From Streptomyces sp. MMG1533 (GTDB lineage Bacteria; Actinomycetota; Actinomycetes; Streptomycetales; Streptomycetaceae): a DNA stretch of 64,000 nucleotides. Positions within the stretch are counted from its first letter, which is position 1, and each line of letters starts with the position of its first letter. The stretch is from contig NZ_LGDG01000268.1 of NCBI RefSeq assembly GCF_001279775.1, positions 1 to 64,000 of the forward strand, given 5' to 3'. This document shows positions 40,802 to 51,019 of the stretch, piece by piece. The position numbers were made by a program, and so were the translations under genes. The notes beneath the pieces are model-generated. The model was not told where the DNA came from and searched no databases. It saw nothing but the letters and a program-made list of their open reading frames with translations.

Positions 40802-42535
40802 GTGCTCATACGACTTCTGCGGACCTATCTCAGGCCCTACAAGAAACCCATCACCCTTCTGGTGCTGCTGCAGTTCCTGCAGACCTGCGCCACTCTCTAC
40901 CTGCCCACGCTGAACGCGGACATCATCGACAGCGGCGTCGTGAAGGGGGACACCGGCTACATCCTCTCGTTCGGCGCCGTGATGATCGGCATCTCGCTGG
41001 TGCAGGTCGTGTGCAACGTCGGTGCCGTGTACTACGGCGCGAAAACCGCGTCGGCGCTCGGCCGGGACCTGCGGGCCGCCGTCTTCGACCGGGTGCAGTC
41101 CTTCTCGGCGCGTGAGGTCGGCCAGTTCGGCGCGCCCTCGCTGATCACGCGGACGACCAATGACGTGCAGCAGGTCCAGATGCTGGCCCTGATGACGTTC
41201 ACGCTGATGGTGTCGGCGCCCATCATGTGCGTCGGCGGCATCGTGCTGGCGCTCGGCCTGGACGTGCCGCTGTCCGGGGTGCTGGTCGCGGTGGTGCCGG
41301 TGATGGGCATCTGTGTGACGCTCATCGTGCGTGCCCTGCGGCCCCTGTTCCGGTCCATGCAGGTGAAGTTGGACACGGTGAACCGGGTGCTGCGCGAGCA
41401 GATCACCGGCAACCGCGTCATCCGCGCGTTCGTCCGGGACGACTACGAGGAGCAGCGGTTCCGGAAGGCCAACGCCGATCTGACCGCCACCGCCCTGGGC
41501 GCCGGCAACCTGCTCGCGCTGATGTTCCCGATGGTCATGGCGGTGGTGAACCTGTCGTCGGTCGCGGTGGTGTGGTTCGGGGCACACCGCATCGACGGCG
41601 GGGAGATGCAGATCGGCGACCTGACCGCGTTCCTCGCCTATCTGATGCAGATCGTGATGTCCGTGATGATGGCCACCTTCATGTTCATGATGGTGCCGCG
41701 CGCGGAGGTGTGCGCCGAGCGCATCGAGGAGGTCCTGGACACCTCCTCCAGCGTGGTCCCGCCGACGGCTCCCGTGCTCGAGCTGCGCCGGCACGGCCAT
41801 CTGGAGGTCCGCGGGGCGGGCTTCCGCTACCCGGGGGCCGAGGAGCCGGTGCTGAAGTCCATCGACCTGGTGGCCCGGCCCGGCGAGACGACCGCCGTCA
41901 TCGGTTCGACCGGCAGCGGCAAGTCGACGCTGCTGGGGCTGGTGCCGCGGCTGTTCGACGCGACCGACGGGGAGGTGCTCGTCGACGGCGTGGACGTGGC
42001 GACCATCGACCCGGTGCTGCTGGCGAAGACGGTCGGCATGGTGCCGCAACGGCCCTACCTGTTCGCGGGCACGGTCGCCACCAACCTGCGCTACGGCAAT
42101 CCCGACGCGACCGACGAGGAGCTGTGGCACGCTCTGGAGGTGGCGCAGGCCAAGGACTTCGTCTCCCGGCTGGAGGGCGGGCTCGACGCGCCGATCTCGC
42201 AGGGCGGGACGAACGTGTCGGGCGGTCAGCGGCAGCGGCTCGCCATCGCCCGCACCCTGGTGCAGCGGCCGGAGATCTACCTCTTCGACGACTCCTTCTC
42301 CGCGCTCGACTACGCGACCGACGCGGCCCTGCGGGCGGCGCTTGCGGACGAGACCGCCGAGGCGACCGTCGTGATCGTCGCCCAGCGGGTGGCGACCATC
42401 CGGGAAGCCGACCGGATCGTCGTCCTCGACGAGGGCCGGGTCGTCGGCACCGGCACGCACCACGAGCTGATGGCGGACAACGAGACCTACCGGGAGATCG
42501 TGCTCTCCCAGCTGACGGAAGCGGAGGCTGCCTGA
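40802..42535 (+). CDS. ABC exporter half-transporter A (multidrug type)
   Basis: A 577-residue protein with six-helix ABC_membrane domain (about 15-300) and a C-terminal ATPase: Walker A GSTGSGKST, signature VSGGQRQRLAIARTL, Walker B IYLFDDSFSALD. The catalytic Glu after Walker B is Asp-Ser here (DDS), so this site is probably degenerate, as usual in one half of heterodimeric exporters. GTG start. Its stop overlaps the next gene's start by one base (TGATG). It pairs with half B to export lipid or drug-like molecules. Confidence 0.9.
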   Translation: MLIRLLRTYLRPYKKPITLLVLLQFLQTCATLYLPTLNADIIDSGVVKGDTGYILSFGAVMIGISLVQVVCNVGAVYYGAKTASALGRDLRAAVFDRVQSFSAREVGQFGAPSLITRTTNDVQQVQMLALMTFTLMVSAPIMCVGGIVLALGLDVPLSGVLVAVVPVMGICVTLIVRALRPLFRSMQVKLDTVNRVLREQITGNRVIRAFVRDDYEEQRFRKANADLTATALGAGNLLALMFPMVMAVVNLSSVAVVWFGAHRIDGGEMQIGDLTAFLAYLMQIVMSVMMATFMFMMVPRAEVCAERIEEVLDTSSSVVPPTAPVLELRRHGHLEVRGAGFRYPGAEEPVLKSIDLVARPGETTAVIGSTGSGKSTLLGLVPRLFDATDGEVLVDGVDVATIDPVLLAKTVGMVPQRPYLFAGTVATNLRYGNPDATDEELWHALEVAQAKDFVSRLEGGLDAPISQGGTNVSGGQRQRLAIARTLVQRPEIYLFDDSFSALDYATDAALRAALADETAEATVVIVAQRVATIREADRIVVLDEGRVVGTGTHHELMADNETYREIVLSQLTEAEAA

Positions 42536-44463
42536 TGGCGGGGCCTGCAGGGCGGATGATGGCGGGGACCGGCCCCGACCACCACTCGATGGACTTCAAG
42601 GGGTCGGGCAGACGCCTCATCGCCCAGTTCAAGCCCGAGCGGCTGACCATCTACGCGCTGCTGTTCTGCGTGACGGTGAGCGTCGCTCTGTCGGTCGTGG
42701 GGCCGAAGATCCTCGGCAAGGCCACCGACCTGGTGTTCGCGGGGATCATCGGGCGGCAGATGCCGGCCGGGGAGACCAAGGCGGAGGTCCTGGAGTCCAT
42801 GCGCGAGCGGGGCGAGGGCTCCGTCGCCGACATGCTCCGCAGCACCGACTTCACCCCCGGCAAGGGCATCGACTTCGGTGCCGTCGGGGAGGTGCTGCTG
42901 CTCGCGCTGACCGTGTTCGTCGTGGCCGGTCTGCTGATGCTGGCGGCCACCCGGCTGGTGAACCGGACGGTCAACCGGACGATGTACCGGATGCGCGAGG
43001 ACGTGCAGACGAAGCTGTCGCGGCTGCCGCTGTCGTACTTCGACAAGCGACAGCGCGGCGAGGTGCTGTCCCGGGCCACCAACGACATCGACAACATCGG
43101 GCAGACCCTCCAGCAGTCGATGGGCCAGCTCATCAACTCCCTGCTCACCATCATCGGTGTGCTCGTGATGATGTTCTGGGTGTCCTGGCTGCTGGCGCTG
43201 GTCGCGCTCGTCACCGTGCCGCTGTCGTTCGTCGTCGCCACCCGCGTCGGCAAGCGGTCGCAGCCGCACTTCGTGCAGCAGTGGCGCTCCACCGGCAAAC
43301 TCAACGCGCACGTCGAGGAGATGTACACCGGGCACAGCCTGGTGAAGGTGTTCGGCCGTCAGCGGGAGTCGGCGCAGCAGTTCGCCGAGCAGAACGAGGC
43401 GCTGTACGAGGCCGGTTTCAAGGCGCAGTTCAACAGCGGGATCATGCAGCCGCTGATGATGTTCGTGTCGAACCTGACGTACGTCCTGGTCGCGGTCATC
43501 GGCGGGCTGCGGGTGGCGGCCGGTGCGCTGTCCATCGGCGATGTGCAGGCCTTCATCCAGTACTCGCGGCAGTTCTCGATGCCGCTGACGCAGGTCGCGT
43601 CGATGGCGAACCTGGTGCAGTCGGGTGTCGCCTCGGCCGAGCGGATCTTCGAGATCCTGGACGCGGAGGAGCAGGAGGCGGACCCGGTGCCGGGCGTGAA
43701 GCCGGAGGAGCTGCGCGGGCGGGTGGCGCTGGAGCACGTGTCGTTCCGGTACGACCCCGAGAAGCCGCTCATCGAGGATCTGTCACTGAAGGTCGAGCCG
43801 GGTCACACGGTCGCGATCGTCGGGCCGACGGGAGCCGGCAAGACGACTCTGGTGAACCTGCTCATGCGGTTCTACGAGGTGTCCGGCGGTCGGATCACCC
43901 TCGACGGCGTCGACATCGCGTCGATGTCCCGGGACGAACTGCGCTCCGGGATCGGCATGGTGCTCCAGGACACCTGGCTGTTCGGCGGCACGATCGCCGA
44001 GAACATCGCGTACGGCGCCTCGCGCGAGGTCACCCGTGGGGAGATCGAGGAGGCGGCGCGCGCGGCCCACGCGGACCGGTTCGTCCGGACGCTGCCCGAC
44101 GGCTACGACACCGTGATCGACGACGAGGGCAGCGGGGTCAGCGCCGGTGAGAAGCAGCTCATCACCATCGCCCGGGCGTTCCTGTCCGACCCGGTGATAC
44201 TCGTGCTCGACGAGGCGACGAGTTCGGTGGACACCCGCACCGAGGTGCTGATCCAGAAGGCGATGGCCAAGCTCGCGCACGGGCGTACGTCGTTCGTCAT
44301 CGCGCACCGGTTGTCGACCATCCGGGACGCGGACACGATCCTGGTGATGGAGAACGGGTCGATCGTCGAACAGGGCGCGCACGCGGATCTGCTGGCGGCC
44401 GACGGGGCGTATGCGCGGCTGTACAAGGCGCAGTTCGCGCAGGCGGTGGCCGAGGTGGACTGA
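42535..44463 (+). CDS. ABC exporter half-transporter B (multidrug type)
   Basis: A 642-residue partner of half A. A 45-residue cytoplasmic extension precedes six membrane helices with an extra loop (about 90-120). The ATPase has Walker A GPTGAGKTT, Walker B VILVLDEATSSVD with catalytic Glu intact, and a C-loop VSAGEKQLITIARAF (VSAGE in place of the canonical LSGGQ). Together with A this gives one consensus and one degenerate ATP site, typical of TM287/288-like exporters. Confidence 0.9.
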   Translation: MAGPAGRMMAGTGPDHHSMDFKGSGRRLIAQFKPERLTIYALLFCVTVSVALSVVGPKILGKATDLVFAGIIGRQMPAGETKAEVLESMRERGEGSVADMLRSTDFTPGKGIDFGAVGEVLLLALTVFVVAGLLMLAATRLVNRTVNRTMYRMREDVQTKLSRLPLSYFDKRQRGEVLSRATNDIDNIGQTLQQSMGQLINSLLTIIGVLVMMFWVSWLLALVALVTVPLSFVVATRVGKRSQPHFVQQWRSTGKLNAHVEEMYTGHSLVKVFGRQRESAQQFAEQNEALYEAGFKAQFNSGIMQPLMMFVSNLTYVLVAVIGGLRVAAGALSIGDVQAFIQYSRQFSMPLTQVASMANLVQSGVASAERIFEILDAEEQEADPVPGVKPEELRGRVALEHVSFRYDPEKPLIEDLSLKVEPGHTVAIVGPTGAGKTTLVNLLMRFYEVSGGRITLDGVDIASMSRDELRSGIGMVLQDTWLFGGTIAENIAYGASREVTRGEIEEAARAAHADRFVRTLPDGYDTVIDDEGSGVSAGEKQLITIARAFLSDPVILVLDEATSSVDTRTEVLIQKAMAKLAHGRTSFVIAHRLSTIRDADTILVMENGSIVEQGAHADLLAADGAYARLYKAQFAQAVAEVD

Positions 44464-44530
44464 CCTTTCCTCGCCCCCGCCGCCCCTTCCCGTTCCCGAC
44501 CTTGGGGGCTCCGCCCCCCAAACCCCCGCT

Positions 44531-44577
44531 CCTCAAACGCCGGAGGGGCTGAATTTCAGCCCGTCCGGCGTTTGAGG
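44531..44577. terminator. Bidirectional terminator repeat (CCTCAAACGCCGG hairpin)
   Basis: Arms CCTCAAACGCCGG (44531-44543) and its complement (44565-44577) enclose GGGGCTGAA/TTCAGCCC. This dispersed palindrome is a familiar Streptomyces intergenic element. Flanking G- and C-rich runs (44490-44530, 44600-44640) are also palindromic with each other. The convergent ABC and sigma genes both end here. Confidence 0.8.
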
Positions 44578-44673
44578 ACGAGGCCGTTCAGGCCGAAGCG
44601 GGGGTCTGGGGGCGCAGCCCCCAGGGACGGGACGGGAAGGGGCGGCGGGGGCCGGGGGCGAGGAACTTCTGGC

Positions 44674-45819
44674 TCAGTCCAAGTAGCCTCGCAGCTGGTC
44701 CGCGAAGGCGTGGTCACGGAGTTTGTTCAAGGTCTTCGACTCGATCTGGCGGATCCGTTCCCGCGTCACGCCGAAGATGCGGCCTATCTCCTCCAGGGTG
44801 CGCGGGCGGCCGTCGGCGAGGCCGTAGCGGAGTTGTACGACCTTCCGCTCCCGCTCCCCCAGCGTCGACAGCACCGCTTCCAGGTGCTCCCTGAGGAGCA
44901 GGAACGCCGCCGACTCGACGGGCGACGCGGCGTCTCCGTCCTCGATGAGGTCGCCGAGGGCCACGTCGTCCTCCTCGCCCACGGGGGCGTGCAGGGAGAC
45001 GGGTTCCTGGGCCAGGCGCAGGACCTCGCTGACGCGCTCGGGCGCCAGGTCCAGGTGGGCTGCGACCTCTTCCGGCGTCGGTTCGTAGCCCCGTTCCTGG
45101 AGCATGCGGCGCTGGACGCGGACGACGCGGTTGATGAGCTCGACGACGTGGACCGGGACGCGGATGGTGCGGGCCTGGTCGGCGAGGGCGCGGGACATGG
45201 CCTGGCGGATCCACCAGGTGGCGTAGGTGGAGAACTTGTAGCCGCGGGCGTAGTCGAACTTCTCGACGGCCCGGATCAGGCCCAGGTTTCCCTCCTGGAC
45301 GAGGTCGAGCATGGTCAGCCCGCGGCCGACGTACCGCTTGGCGACGGAGACCACGAGCCGCAGGTTCGCCTCGATCAGCCGGCGCTTGGCCATCCGGCCC
45401 ATGACGACCAGTCGGTCCAGGTCGAGGCCCAACTGGCTGTCCAGGTCGGGGGTGTTGCTCAGCTTCTCCTCGGCGAACAGGCCGGCCTCGACCCGGCGGG
45501 CGAGTTCGACCTCCTCGGCCGCGGTGAGCAGCGGGATACGGCCGATCTCCCGCAGGTACTGGCGGAACAGGTCCGAGGAGGGGGCGCTGTTGTCGGCGCG
45601 GCCACGGCGCGGGTCGGGGACCTCGACGGGCTCTGGGACCTCGACGGGTTCGGGGGCCTCGGCGCTCTCCAGCGCGTCGGCCGGCGGGGCTTCGGGCTCC
45701 GCCTCGGGGTGGTGCACGGCACGGTTCTGCGGCGGGACCGCGACGAGAGTGTCGGTCTCCGGGTCCGATTCCGTGCCGTCGGTACTGATGTCGGTCTGGG
45801 TGAGGGTCTGGGTCTGCAC
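44674..45819 (-). CDS. hrdA: Primary-type RNA polymerase sigma factor (HrdA-like)
   Basis: A 381-residue sigma-70 group protein. GTG 45819 is chosen because GGAGG is 8 bases upstream and the protein then begins [10 protein letters not shown]; a longer frame to 46017 lacks a ribosome site. An acidic, disordered N-terminus (1-80) lacks a full region 1.1. Region 1.2 starts at about 83 ([16 protein letters not shown]). Region 2 carries [18 protein letters not shown]. Region 4.2 has [23 protein letters not shown]. The position by dnaG matches hrdA of S. coelicolor, a nonessential paralogue of HrdB. It recognises HrdB-like promoters. Confidence 0.88.
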   Translation of the reverse strand: MQTQTLTQTDISTDGTESDPETDTLVAVPPQNRAVHHPEAEPEAPPADALESAEAPEPVEVPEPVEVPDPRRGRADNSAPSSDLFRQYLREIGRIPLLTAAEEVELARRVEAGLFAEEKLSNTPDLDSQLGLDLDRLVVMGRMAKRRLIEANLRLVVSVAKRYVGRGLTMLDLVQEGNLGLIRAVEKFDYARGYKFSTYATWWIRQAMSRALADQARTIRVPVHVVELINRVVRVQRRMLQERGYEPTPEEVAAHLDLAPERVSEVLRLAQEPVSLHAPVGEEDDVALGDLIEDGDAASPVESAAFLLLREHLEAVLSTLGERERKVVQLRYGLADGRPRTLEEIGRIFGVTRERIRQIESKTLNKLRDHAFADQLRGYLD

Positions 45820-46087
45820 GGGGGCGACCTCCAGGATGATCGCTGCTGAGGTGTGCGGCAGCGCTGCTTCGGGAGCGGAGTCGACGGCCTCGCCGCTGTC
45901 CGTCCCGTACGCGATGAGCGGAACCGCGGGGGTGTGGGATCCGTTGGGGACGGACCGGCCGCGCTCCGAGGACTCAGGCACCGGAACCCAGTGTGGAGTA
46001 CGACACATCGCCGCCACGAGGGGCGTGCGGGGACTTTTTGAGTCCGGTCCGTGACCGGGTGGTTACCGTGACGTTCGCCGTCCGGCC

Positions 46088-47989
46088 TCAGAGTGCCGCG
46101 GGGCCCTGCTCCTGGAGTGCTCTGTCGTACCGCGTGAGAATCATCATCTCGTTCTGGATGGCGGCGACCTGGGCCGGGTCCCCGTGCTGGCCGAGCCGGG
46201 TCAGGGCGCTCTGGAGGTCGGGGATACGGCGGGCCACGGCCCTGCGGCGTACGGTCACGAGCTGTTCGCCCGCGTAGTTCTCGTCGACCGTCTTGCGCAT
46301 GATCGCCTCGACCGCGAGTTCCGTGACCATGGCGCGCACGGTGTCGTCCGGGGCCGCGTCACGGACCCGGACCAGGTACTCCTGCGGGTCCTGTGTGCCG
46401 TACTCGGCGCCGCCCGCGTCCATGACGGCCTGGCGTACGGCCGCGTAGGGCGGGGCGGTGAACTCGTCGACGCCGTACGCGTCGAAGGCCGGTGAGACCA
46501 ACTCGGGGCGCTGGAGGGCGAGTTTGAGGAGCTCGCGCTCGGTGGCGTAGACGGGGTTGCGGAGGTTGAGCGCCGGCCCTGACACGACGGGCCGGGACGG
46601 GGCGTCGTACTGCTGCCCGCGGCCCCGCTGCGGGGCCGGGCCCTGGCCGCCGCGGTCGCGGGCCCAACGGGCCAGCTGGGCGACCCGCTTGACGACGAAC
46701 TGCGTGTCGAGGATGCCGAGCATGCCGGCGAGCTGCACGGCGACCTCGTGCTGGGCACCGCTGTTCTTGATGCGGGCGACGATGGGGGCGGCCTCGTCCA
46801 GCGCCGCCGCGCGGCCCGCCGGGGTGTCCAGGTCGTAGCGGACGACGATCTGGCGCAGCGCGAACTCGAAGAGCGGCGTGCGGGGTTCGACCAGGTCGGC
46901 GACCGCCTCGTCGCCCTTGGCGAGGCGCAGCTCGCAGGGGTCCATGTTGTCGGGGGCGATCGCGATGTACGTCTCGGCGGCGAACTTCTGGTCGTCCTCG
47001 AAGGCGCGCAGGGCGGCCTTCTGGCCGGCCGCGTCGCCGTCGAAGGTGAAGATCACGCGGGCCGAGCCGTTGTCCATGAGGAGGCGGCGGAGGATCTTGA
47101 TGTGGTCGCCGCCGAAGGCCGTACCGCAGGTCGCGATGGCGGTGGTGACACCGGCGAGGTGGCAGGCCATGACGTCGGTGTAGCCCTCGACCACGACCGC
47201 GCGGCTCGACTTGGCGATGTCCTTCTTCGCCAGGTCGATGCCGTACAGGACCTGGGACTTCCGGTAGATCGCGGTGTCGGGCGTGTTGAGGTATTTGGGG
47301 CCGTTGTCCGCCTCGTACAGCTTCCGTGCGCCGAAGCCGACGACCTCGCCGCCGATGTCGCGGATCGGCCACATCAGGCGGCCGCGGAAGCGGTCGATGG
47401 GACCGCGGCGGCCCTCCTGGGAGAGGCCGGAGAGGAGGAGCTCCTTGTCGGAGAAGCCCTTGCCCCGGAGATAGCGGGTGAGGTGGTCCCAGCCCTGGGG
47501 GCTGTAGCCGACGGAGAAGTGCTCCGCGGCGGCCTGGTCGAAGCCGCGCTCGGCGAGGAACTTGCGCCCGGTGTCGGCCTCGGGGCTGGTGGCCAGCTGC
47601 TCCACGTACCACTGGGCGGCGACCTTGTGGGCCTCGACCAGGCGGATCCGCTCGCCGCGCTGGTGGGAGGGGTTGTACCCGCCCTCCTCGTAGCGCAGGG
47701 TGATGCCGGCCTGGGCGGCGAGGCGCTCGACCGACTCGGAGAAGGAGAGGTGGTCGACCTTCATCACGAACGTGATGGTGTCGCCGCCCTCCTGGCAGCC
47801 GAAGCAGTGGAAGAGTCCCTTGCTCGGGCTGACCTGGAAGGACGGCGACTTCTCGTCGTGGAAGGGGCACAGCCCCTTGAGGTTTCCGCCGCCCGCGTTG
47901 CGCAGCTGGAGGTACTCGGACACCACGGCGTCGATCGGGACCGCGTCCCGTACCGCCTTCACGTCCTCGTCGTTGATCCGTCCTGCCAC
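46088..47989 (-). CDS. dnaG: DNA primase
   Basis: A 633-residue primase that makes RNA primers for replication forks. N-terminal zinc ribbon of CHC2 type: Cys41, His44, Cys62, Cys65 (CPFHDEKSPSF...HCFGC). The catalytic core (about 120-370) has the TOPRIM motifs VVVEGYTDVMACH and TFDGDAAGQKA. The C-terminal helicase-binding domain ends LTRYDRALQEQGPAAL. GTG start without a clear ribosome site. It lies upstream of the sigma gene on the same strand (268 bp gap). Confidence 0.97.
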   Translation of the reverse strand: MAGRINDEDVKAVRDAVPIDAVVSEYLQLRNAGGGNLKGLCPFHDEKSPSFQVSPSKGLFHCFGCQEGGDTITFVMKVDHLSFSESVERLAAQAGITLRYEEGGYNPSHQRGERIRLVEAHKVAAQWYVEQLATSPEADTGRKFLAERGFDQAAAEHFSVGYSPQGWDHLTRYLRGKGFSDKELLLSGLSQEGRRGPIDRFRGRLMWPIRDIGGEVVGFGARKLYEADNGPKYLNTPDTAIYRKSQVLYGIDLAKKDIAKSSRAVVVEGYTDVMACHLAGVTTAIATCGTAFGGDHIKILRRLLMDNGSARVIFTFDGDAAGQKAALRAFEDDQKFAAETYIAIAPDNMDPCELRLAKGDEAVADLVEPRTPLFEFALRQIVVRYDLDTPAGRAAALDEAAPIVARIKNSGAQHEVAVQLAGMLGILDTQFVVKRVAQLARWARDRGGQGPAPQRGRGQQYDAPSRPVVSGPALNLRNPVYATERELLKLALQRPELVSPAFDAYGVDEFTAPPYAAVRQAVMDAGGAEYGTQDPQEYLVRVRDAAPDDTVRAMVTELAVEAIMRKTVDENYAGEQLVTVRRRAVARRIPDLQSALTRLGQHGDPAQVAAIQNEMMILTRYDRALQEQGPAAL

Positions 47990-48138
47990 GAGGTGATTCT
48001 ACGGGGCAGAACTGACACTCATGGGGCGCGGCGGGCCGCCCCTCGGCCGGGGGCCGGCCCGCCGCGCAGCGGCGTGGGATACGGCGCCCCGGGAATCGCA
48101 GCAAGGGTGCGGTGTGACAGTCGATCGCCTTCGTCAGG

Positions 48139-49404
48139 TCACGAGGCCAGGCTGTCCAGCGGAACGTGCGGGTCCGCAAGCGCCTCGGTGTCCACCTGAG
48201 CCTTGGTACGAATCAGCTGCTGGATGGGCTCTGTGACGTCCCACACGTTCACGTTCATCCCGGCCAGCACCCTCCCCCGCTTCACCCAGAACGCGATGAA
48301 CTCACGCTTTCCCGCGTCCCCCCGGATCACCACTTCGTCGTACGACCCCGGGGGTGCCCAGCCGCTGTACTCCATTCCCATGTCGTACTGGTCGGAGAAG
48401 AAGTAGGGCACACGGTCGTAGGCGAGGTCGTGGCCGAGCATCGCGCGGGCCGCCGCCGGACCGCCGTTGAGCGCGTTCGCCCAGTGTTCGACGCGCAGCC
48501 GGGTGTCGTAGAGGGCGTGGTGGAAGGAGGCCACGTCGCCGGCCGCGTGGATGTCGGGGTCGGAGGTGCGCAGCTGTTCGTCGACCATGACGCCGCCGCC
48601 GTGCGCGCGCTCGGCGATCTCCAGGCCCGCGGCCACGGCGAGGGCGGTGCGGGGGGCCGCGCCGACCGCCGCGAGGACGTCGTGCGCGGGGTGCTCCTCG
48701 CCGTCGTCGGTGCGGGCCGCGAGGACCACGCCGTCCTGGCCGACGATCTCGGTCAGCCGGGCGCCGAAGTGGAAGCGGACGCCGTGCTCGCGGTGCAGTT
48801 CGGCGAAGAGGTTGCCGAGCTCGGGGCCGAGGACGCCGTGCAGCGGGGTCGGCTCGGGCTCGACGACGGTGACCTCGGCGCCGTACTCGCGGGCCGCCGC
48901 CGCGACCTCCAGACCGATCCAGCCGGCGCCGGCGATCACGATGTGGCCGTTGTCCCGGCCCAGGGCGGCCAGGACGCCCTTGAGGCGCTCGGCGTGGGCG
49001 AGGCGCCGCAGGTGGTGGACGCCCGCGAGGTTGGTGCCCGGGATGTCGAGGCGGCGTGGCTCGGCGCCGGTGGCCAGGAGCAGCTTGTCGTAGCGGACGA
49101 CGGTGCCGTCCTCGCCGAAGCGGACCGTCTTCGCGGTGCGGTCGACGGCGTCGACGGTCTGGCCGAGGTGCAGCTCGATGTCGTTGCGCGCGTACCAGGC
49201 CGGTTCGTGTACGAAGACGCTGTCGCGTTCCTCCTTGCCGAGGAGGTAGCCCTTGGAGAGGGGAGGGCGCTCGTACGGGTGGTCGCGTTCGTCGCAGATC
49301 AGTATCACGCGGCCGGTGAAGCCCTCCGCTCGGAGCGTCTCGGCCGCCTTCGCACCGGCGAGACCGCCTCCGACGATGACGAATGTCTGATCCGCGTCGA
49401 CCAC
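48139..49404 (-). CDS. FAD-dependent NAD(P)H:ferredoxin reductase-like protein
   Basis: A 421-residue pyridine nucleotide-disulfide oxidoreductase. FAD motif VIVGGGLAGAKAAE at the N-terminus, NAD(P) motif VIAGAGWIGLEVAAAA near 158, and a C-terminal dimer domain. It resembles the reductase subunit of Rieske oxygenase or P450 redox chains (rhodocoxin/putidaredoxin reductase type), not disulfide reductases, as there is no CxxxxC. A nearby P450 (59044-60234) is a possible but distant client. AGGAGG precedes the GTG. Between dnaG and dgt in the same direction. Confidence 0.88.
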   Translation of the reverse strand: MVDADQTFVIVGGGLAGAKAAETLRAEGFTGRVILICDERDHPYERPPLSKGYLLGKEERDSVFVHEPAWYARNDIELHLGQTVDAVDRTAKTVRFGEDGTVVRYDKLLLATGAEPRRLDIPGTNLAGVHHLRRLAHAERLKGVLAALGRDNGHIVIAGAGWIGLEVAAAAREYGAEVTVVEPEPTPLHGVLGPELGNLFAELHREHGVRFHFGARLTEIVGQDGVVLAARTDDGEEHPAHDVLAAVGAAPRTALAVAAGLEIAERAHGGGVMVDEQLRTSDPDIHAAGDVASFHHALYDTRLRVEHWANALNGGPAAARAMLGHDLAYDRVPYFFSDQYDMGMEYSGWAPPGSYDEVVIRGDAGKREFIAFWVKRGRVLAGMNVNVWDVTEPIQQLIRTKAQVDTEALADPHVPLDSLAS

Positions 49405-49572
49405 TTGATGCCTCCTGCCAGGGGGTCCGGGGGATGTCCCCCGGAAAACACTGCGGGTGCCGCCACATGCGAGCGTCCCGCACGCAGCGTGATGCGGGAA
49501 GAGGGAGTGGACCGTTCAGGCCACGGAGTGTCACATTCGGGCTCGTTTCACGTCACTGGTCACTCAGCCGGC

Positions 49573-50853
49573 TCACAGGTGCTCCGTCAGGTGGGCGTGA
49601 AGCGAACGGGCCGAGGCGTCGGTGAGGGACGCGATCTGGTCGACGATCACCCGCTTGCGGGCGCGGTCGTCGGGTGCCCGGTCGAACAGGGCGCGGAACT
49701 GGGGGTCCAGGCCGTCCGGCGCGCGGACGGTGAGCGCCTGGGCCAGCTCGGCGACCACGATGCGCTGGTCGGCGCGGAGTCTCTCCTGTTCGGCGCGCTG
49801 CATGACGTACCGGTCGGCGACCGCCTTGAGGACCGCGCACTCCAGCCGGGTCTCGTGCGGTACGACGAGTTCGGCGCCGTACCTCGTCAGCCGGCCGCCG
49901 CCGTACGCCGCGCGCGTGGCGGCCTCGGCGGCGAGGCAGAAGCGGCCGATGAGCTGGCTGGTGGCGTCCTTGAGGCGGGCCTGGGCGACGGCCGAGCCGT
50001 CGTAGCCGTGCGGCCACCACTCCTGGTCCTGGAGACGGTCGAGAGCCTCGGCGAGCTCGGCGGGGTCGGTGTCCTCGGGGACGTACCGGCCGATGGCGAC
50101 GGCGAAGACCGCCTGGCGTTCCGGCTCGGCGTGCAGGCAGTTGGGGTCGACGTGTCCTGCGTGCAGGCCGTCCTCGACGTCGTGCACGGAGTACGCCACG
50201 TCGTCGGACCAGTCCATGACCTGGGCCTCGAAGGTGGTGCGGGTGCCGGAGGCGCCCTTGCGGACCCAGTCGAAGACGGGACGGTCGTCGTCGTAGACAC
50301 CGAACTTCGAGGACTTCGGGTCGGTGGGGTGGGCGCCTCGGGGCCAGGGGTACTTGGTGGCGGCGTCGAGGGTGGCTCGGGTGAGGTTGAGGCCGACGGA
50401 GCCTTCGCCGACGAAGCGCTTGGGCTCGATGCGCGTCAGGAGCCTCAGCGACTGGGCGTTGCCCTCGAAGCCGCCGCAGTCCTCGGCGAATTCGTTGAGG
50501 GCCTGTTCGCCGTTGTGGCCGAACGGGGGGTGGCCGAGGTCGTGGGAGAGGCAGGCGGCCTCTACCAGGTCGGGGTCGCAACCGAGGGCTGCGCCCAGCT
50601 CTCGGCCCACCTGGGCGCACTCCAGGGAGTGGGTGAGGCGGGTGCGGGGGCTGGCGTCCCAGGCCTGGTTGCGGGTGCCGGGCGTCACCACTTGGGTCTT
50701 GCCGGCGAGTCTTCTCAGGGCGGAGGAATGGAGTACGCGGGCTCGATCGCGTTGGAAGGCGGTGCGGCCGGGGCGTTTGTCCGGCTCTACCGCCCAGCGT
50801 TCGACTGACGTCGGGTCGTAGCCGGCGGGCGGGATGTGGTTGTTGCCTTCCAT
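49573..50853 (-). CDS. dgt: Deoxyguanosinetriphosphate triphosphohydrolase
   Basis: A 426-residue HD-domain dNTP triphosphohydrolase. Metal ligands: RLTHSLE (His of the first motif), [14 protein letters not shown] (HD), and a downstream Asp in [11 protein letters not shown]. Substrate phosphate binding is by RRLAGKTQV. It degrades dNTPs to deoxynucleosides and tripolyphosphate. Linkage to dnaG is a conserved actinobacterial arrangement. Confidence 0.95.
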   Translation of the reverse strand: MEGNNHIPPAGYDPTSVERWAVEPDKRPGRTAFQRDRARVLHSSALRRLAGKTQVVTPGTRNQAWDASPRTRLTHSLECAQVGRELGAALGCDPDLVEAACLSHDLGHPPFGHNGEQALNEFAEDCGGFEGNAQSLRLLTRIEPKRFVGEGSVGLNLTRATLDAATKYPWPRGAHPTDPKSSKFGVYDDDRPVFDWVRKGASGTRTTFEAQVMDWSDDVAYSVHDVEDGLHAGHVDPNCLHAEPERQAVFAVAIGRYVPEDTDPAELAEALDRLQDQEWWPHGYDGSAVAQARLKDATSQLIGRFCLAAEAATRAAYGGGRLTRYGAELVVPHETRLECAVLKAVADRYVMQRAEQERLRADQRIVVAELAQALTVRAPDGLDPQFRALFDRAPDDRARKRVIVDQIASLTDASARSLHAHLTEHL

Positions 50854-51019
50854 GTCTCGACAGTAAGCGCAGGTAGTGACAATCGGGGTGTGCCTACGCG
50901 TATGCCAGGACCTGTCGTGTGGCGGGTGCGGGTGCGCTGTGGCTGGTCGCGCCCACGCGGCGGAACCGCAAATCGATACGGCCCCGCGCCCCTGAGGGTG
51001 TCGGCCCCACTCGGCGTTG

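Noticed and set aside
39653..42463. 936-codon minus-strand frame across the kinase and ABC genes
   Set aside because: His/Arg/Gln-rich antisense shadow crossing two real genes.
46359..48179. 606-codon frame overlapping dnaG on the same strand
   Set aside because: Arg/Pro-rich out-of-frame shadow of dnaG, no domain.
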